A DNA stretch of 9,627 nucleotides from Actinomycetota bacterium (lineage in GTDB: Bacteria > Actinomycetota > Acidimicrobiia > Spongiisociales > UBA11373): assembly GCA_003486285.1 (NCBI GenBank), contig DNGH01000107.1, positions 1-9,627 on the forward strand, in the 5' to 3' direction. Below, piece after piece: positions 7,402 through 9,627 of this stretch. A model generated the notes under the pieces. It worked only from the letters and a program-made list of their open reading frames with translations. It searched no databases and had not been told where the DNA came from. The first letter of the stretch is position 1, and every line of letters begins with the position of its first letter. The position numbers and the translations under genes are program-made.

Positions 7402-8043
7402 GTGACCACCAGGAAGACCACCGCCAAGAAGCCGGTGAAGAAGGCGACGGCGAAGAAGACCGTCAAGAAGGCCACCAAGGCCGCCAAGAAGCCGGTGAAG
7501 AAGGCAACGACCGCGGCGAAGAAGACCGTCAAGAAGGCCGTCAAGCCGGTCAAAAAGACGGTGAAGAAGGCCACCAAGGCCACGGCGAAGAAGGCCACTG
7601 CCGCCAAGAAGGCCGTCAAGAAGGCCACCGCGGCCAAGAAGCCCCTGAAGAAGACGACCACCGCCGCCAAGGCGAAGAGCACCGCGGCGAAGAAGAAGCC
7701 GATCCCCGGCCTGGCCAAGAAGGTGACCCCGAAGCAGCAGGTGGCTCCCGCCAAGAAGCCCACCATGGCTGCCGCGGCCCCTGGGACCGCAGGCATGTGG
7801 GACAAGACCAAGGAGACCACCGGCAACGTGTGGGGAAAGGCCGAACCTGTCGTCGAGCGCACCTGGGAAAAGACCAAGGAAGTCTCGAGCAACGCCTGGG
7901 AGAAGGCCGAACCCGTCGTCGAGCGCACCTGGGACAAGACCAAGGAAGTCGCCGGCGAGGTCAAGGACAAGACCAAGGAAGTCGCCGGCGAGGTCAAGGA
8001 CAAGGCCGAAGACAAGTGGGAGGACTGGCGCAACAAGAGTTGA
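7402..8043 (+). CDS. Lysine-rich histone H1/HupB-tail-like protein with a C-terminal 7 x 11-residue LEA-like repeat
   Basis: The 213-residue protein has two very different halves. Residues 1-115 are almost only Lys, Ala, Thr, Val and Pro in KKPVKKAT / KKTVKKA-type units. I count 44 lysines and one arginine before residue 134. This composition is known from histone H1, bacterial H1-like proteins and the C-terminal tail of mycobacterial HupB, and it should bind DNA non-specifically. No HU fold precedes it. After an Ala/Pro hinge, residues 134-210 are exactly seven 11-mers without gaps. They alternate between D/E-K-T-K-E types (DKTKEVAGEVK twice) and K-A-E-P-V-V-E-R-T-W types (two copies), and four units end in Trp. 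This 11-residue period is the signature of LEA group 3/apolipoprotein-like amphipathic helices. I infer a nucleoid-associated or stress-protective protein with a helical module for protein or membrane contact. It has its own promoter, ribosome binding site and terminator, so it is probably monocistronic. The combined function is unproven. Confidence 0.85.
   Translation: MTTRKTTAKKPVKKATAKKTVKKATKAAKKPVKKATTAAKKTVKKAVKPVKKTVKKATKATAKKATAAKKAVKKATAAKKPLKKTTTAAKAKSTAAKKKPIPGLAKKVTPKQQVAPAKKPTMAAAAPGTAGMWDKTKETTGNVWGKAEPVVERTWEKTKEVSSNAWEKAEPVVERTWDKTKEVAGEVKDKTKEVAGEVKDKAEDKWEDWRNKS
7801..8031 (+). repeat. Seven tandem 33-bp coding repeats (11-residue units)
   Basis: Units begin at 7801, 7834, 7867, 7900, 7933, 7966 and 7999. 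Units 5 and 6 (7933-7965 and 7966-7998) are identical at every base. Units 2 and 4 differ by three bases, which gives a higher-order 66-bp period: the 48 bp from 7837 recur at 7903 with two differences. The final unit is the most divergent. The pattern points to growth by in-frame tandem duplication. Confidence 0.9.
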
Positions 8044-8061
8044 GCCGGTTCGCGTGCAGTG

Positions 8062-8093
8062 GTGGGGCCCGCCTCCGGCGGGCCCCACTGTTT
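8062..8093 (+). terminator. Rho-independent terminator of the lysine-rich gene
   Basis: A perfect 12-bp GC-rich stem (8062-8073 with 8077-8088) closes a TCC loop. It is followed at 8089 by TG and then three T residues, 18 nt after the stop codon. The T-tract is short, but the stem is very stable. Confidence 0.75.
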
Positions 8094-8105
8094 GCCCTTG
8101 AGGGG

Positions 8106-8182
8106 GAGTTCAGAGTCAAGAGTTCAGAGTTCAGAGTTCAGAGTTCAGAGTTCAGAGTTCAGAGTCCAGAGTCCAGAGTTGT
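8106..8182 (+). repeat. Tandem heptamer array, (GAGTTCA)n
   Basis: Eleven consecutive 7-bp units run from 8106: GAGTTCA, GAGTCAA, six exact GAGTTCA (8120-8161), GAGTCCA twice, and a degenerate GAGTTGT. The unit is only 3/7 GC, against clearly GC-rich flanks, and it does not keep a reading frame. No gene or known protein-binding site is recognised in it. It fills the gap between the terminator of the lysine-rich gene and the pgsA promoter. Confidence 0.9.
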
Positions 8183-8193
8183 GATCCGGCCCC

Positions 8194-8229
8194 CGGACTC
8201 TTGACTCTGAACTCTTGACTCCCAACTCC
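8194..8229 (-). repeat. Inverted partner of the heptamer array
   Basis: Read on the minus strand this segment is about five heptamers of the same family (GAGTTGG, GAGTCAA, GAGTTCA, GAGTCAA, GAGTCCG). Positions 8198-8229 can pair with 8105-8136 at 28 of 32 positions, giving a long imperfect stem around a loop of about 61 nt. This could form in RNA or as a cruciform. Confidence 0.85.
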
Positions 8230-8231
8230 GC

Positions 8232-8259
8232 CGGGGCCAGCGGCCCCGCCGGGTAGCAT
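8232..8259 (+). promoter_or_regulatory. pgsA promoter region: GC hairpin and -10 box
   Basis: TAGCAT (8254-8259) fits TANNNT and lies 6 nt before the ATG at 8266, with no Shine-Dalgarno between them, so a leaderless transcript is likely. A 7-bp inverted repeat (8232-8238 with 8242-8248, loop AGC) covers the place of the -35 and could be a regulator site, though it may be only GC-rich chance. Confidence 0.5.
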
Positions 8260-8265
8260 CGAATC

Positions 8266-8820
8266 ATGTCGGTACCCGACGGTCTCGCCTATCTGCGGAT
8301 CGCCCTGATTCCGGCGATCCTCGCCCTGATCCTCCCCGACGACCCGATCGATCATGCCTACGGCATCGCCGCGGCGCTGATGTGGATCGCCTCGACCACC
8401 GACTTCTTCGATGGCTACCTGGCGCGGCGCTGGAAGCAGACCACGCTGCTCGGCGCGTTTCTCGATTCGATCGCCGACAAGCTGCTCGTGTCAGGAATGC
8501 TCTATGGGCTGGTGGCGGTGGACCGCGCCTGGGCGTGGGCGGCCTTCGTCATCGTCGGCCGCGAGATCGCCGTCTCCGGGCTGCGCGGGGTGGCGGCGAT
8601 GGATGGGGTCAAGGTGCCGCCCTCGGTCTTCGGGAAATCGAAGGCGGTGGTGCAGTACCTGGCGATCTTCATGGCCCTGCTGCGCACCCCCGACCGGTAC
8701 GGCGGGCTCTTCCCGGACCAGTGGGCGATGCTGCTGGCGGTCGCCGTCACCGTGATGTCGGGCTACGGGTACTTCCGGGCGTTTGCGCAGGTGCTGCGGG
8801 CCGCGCGCACCCGTGCCTGA
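8266..8820 (+). CDS. pgsA: CDP-alcohol phosphatidyltransferase, PgsA-type (phosphatidylglycerophosphate synthase)
   Basis: This 184-residue membrane enzyme should join CDP-diacylglycerol and glycerol-3-phosphate to give phosphatidylglycerophosphate and CMP, the committed step to phosphatidylglycerol and cardiolipin. The full CDP-alcohol phosphotransferase motif DGx2ARx8Gx3Dx3D is present: Asp49-Gly50, Ala53-Arg54, Gly63, Asp67 and Asp71, with Asp46 also in place. The length and helix pattern match bacterial PgsA. The N-terminal VPDGLAYLRI corresponds to the usual IPNxLTxxRI, with Asp replacing Asn. Actinobacteria hold several paralogues of this fold, including cardiolipin and phosphatidylinositol-phosphate synthases, so the glycerol-phosphate specificity is likely rather than certain. 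The ATG at 8266 fits a leaderless start. The gene overlaps the next one by 8 nt, which suggests translational coupling. Confidence 0.93.
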   Translation: MSVPDGLAYLRIALIPAILALILPDDPIDHAYGIAAALMWIASTTDFFDGYLARRWKQTTLLGAFLDSIADKLLVSGMLYGLVAVDRAWAWAAFVIVGREIAVSGLRGVAAMDGVKVPPSVFGKSKAVVQYLAIFMALLRTPDRYGGLFPDQWAMLLAVAVTVMSGYGYFRAFAQVLRAARTRA

Positions 8821-9627
8821 CGTCTTCCTCACCGGGGGATCGGGCTGGGTCGGTGGCGCCCTGCTGCGCCGCCTCGTCGGCGCCGGCGATCACGTGCGCG
8901 CCCTGGCCCGTTCCGACCGCGCCGCGCAGATCGTGCACGACCTCGGCGCCGAACCGGTGCGGGGCGATCTCCTCCAACCCGGGGATTGGGAGCAGCGTCT
9001 CGGCGGATGCGACCTGCTGTTCCACGTCGCCGGCGAGGTGGCGATGTGCGACCGGGACCGCCTCGAGGTCAACCTGACGGGAACCCGCACCGTGGTCGCT
9101 GCCGCCGGGCGCGCCGGGGTGAGGCGGATCGTCCTCACCTCGTCGGCGGCGACGATCGGGGAGGCGCCCGGCACGATCGGATCGGAGGCGACGCCACCGC
9201 CGCGGCAGTGGCTTTCCGAGTACGCCCGGTCCAAGCACCTCGCCGAGCAGGCGGCCTTTGCCGACGCCGCCCGCCTCGGCATCGAACTCGTGGCGGTGAA
9301 CCCCTCCTCGGTGCAGGGCCCGGGACGCACCCACGGCAGCGCCCGGATCTTCATCGGGTTCCTGCAGGGGAGGCTGCGCTGGGCGGTGCAGACCCGGATG
9401 CCGCTGGTGTTCGTCGACGATGCGGTCGAGGCCCACGTCCTCGCCGCCACCCGGGGCAAGCCGGGGGAGCGCTACCTGGTCAACGGTTGGTCGCCCACGG
9501 TCGCCGAGGCGGTGGCCCTGCTGACGCGGATCTCCGGCCTGGAGCGCAAGGTGCGGTATCTGCCGGGTTGGATGTTCAGTGCCGCGGCGGGTGGCGTCGA
9601 GGCAGCCTGGCGCCTCGTCGGCAAGGA
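8813..9627 (+). CDS. NAD-dependent epimerase/dehydratase, extended SDR (C-terminus cut by window edge)
   Basis: The frame is open from GTG 8813 to the window end (271 full codons). The N-terminus has TGGSGWVG (residues 7-14), the TGxxGxxG dinucleotide-binding motif of extended short-chain dehydrogenases. LTSSAA (108-113) supplies the active-site Ser, and Tyr137 and Lys141 form the YxxxK pair. NPSSVQGPG (163-171) is the conserved segment after the active site. The closest relatives by eye are dihydroflavonol-reductase-like or HpnA-like oxidoreductases acting on sugar nucleotides, sterols or other hydroxyl/keto substrates; the substrate is unknown. The GTG is the right start because the Rossmann motif begins at once and the ORF is open. 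It overlaps the pgsA stop by 8 nt, so the two are probably one operon, but no shared pathway can be inferred. Confidence 0.92.
   Translation, partial: MPDVFLTGGSGWVGGALLRRLVGAGDHVRALARSDRAAQIVHDLGAEPVRGDLLQPGDWEQRLGGCDLLFHVAGEVAMCDRDRLEVNLTGTRTVVAAAGRAGVRRIVLTSSAATIGEAPGTIGSEATPPPRQWLSEYARSKHLAEQAAFADAARLGIELVAVNPSSVQGPGRTHGSARIFIGFLQGRLRWAVQTRMPLVFVDDAVEAHVLAATRGKPGERYLVNGWSPTVAEAVALLTRISGLERKVRYLPGWMFSAAAGGVEAAWRLVGK

Noticed and set aside
7402..7800. C-terminal tail of a frameshifted HU (HupB) gene
   Set aside because: No HU-like sequence was seen in the 100 nt upstream, which instead holds a -10 box and a ribosome binding site right before the GTG; the methyltransferase gene occupies the DNA beyond.
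6595..8088. Long minus-strand open frame of 497 codons with Leu/Gly-rich repeats
   Set aside because: It is antisense to the lysine-rich gene and overlaps the methyltransferase gene in another frame. Its repeats merely mirror the 33-bp and KKA repeats of the plus strand, and no domain is recognisable.
8106..8229. Possible CRISPR array
   Set aside because: The repeat unit is only 7 bp with no spacers and no cas gene in the window; it is a simple tandem repeat with an inverted partner.
8106..8229. Transposon ends or a MITE
   Set aside because: The inverted repeats are built of internal heptamers, no target-site duplication is evident, and there is no transposase. It remains a low-probability alternative.

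Overview
The window is GC-rich, densely coding DNA that fits an actinobacterium. An Acidimicrobiia-like or other deep-branching, uncultured Actinomycetota lineage is my best guess. The evidence is near-universal G/C at third codon positions, frequent GTG starts, TANNNT-type -10 boxes just upstream of probable leaderless starts, Thr/Gly-rich lipoprotein linkers, and an HupB-like KKA(T/V)KK lysine tail. No RNA gene, insertion sequence, CRISPR array or phage gene was seen.

Layout. Positions 1-2139 hold two minus-strand genes: a membrane protein with a DUF4328-like domain that runs off the left edge, and a putative lipoprotein with a peptidoglycan-binding domain. Positions 2223-2810 (plus) carry the C-terminal part of a class C beta-lactamase/DD-peptidase-type serine hydrolase. 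Its catalytic SxxK half is missing, and the lipoprotein gene occupies the place where it should be. Three co-directional genes follow at 2831-6510: an M24 (Xaa-Pro aminopeptidase-like) peptidase, an EntS/DHA3-type MFS exporter, and an EamA/DMT-type transporter. A class I SAM-dependent methyltransferase lies convergently on the minus strand (6627-7295). Divergent from it is a lysine-rich gene (7402-8043) with its own promoter, ribosome binding site and terminator. After a 222-nt spacer built from heptamer repeats come pgsA (phosphatidylglycerophosphate synthase family) and an overlapping NAD-dependent epimerase/dehydratase cut by the right edge.

Most of this is ordinary chromosomal content: transport, peptide turnover, cell envelope and phospholipid synthesis. 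The most unusual gene is the lysine-rich one. Its first ~115 residues look like a free histone-H1/HupB-style DNA-binding tail with no HU fold. Its last 77 residues are seven gapless 11-residue units of the kind found in LEA group 3 proteins, each encoded by exactly 33 bp. The second feature worth attention is the (GAGTTCA)n array with an inverted partner between that gene and the pgsA promoter. Several starts lack a Shine-Dalgarno sequence but have a TANNNT box 6-8 nt upstream, which suggests leaderless transcripts.
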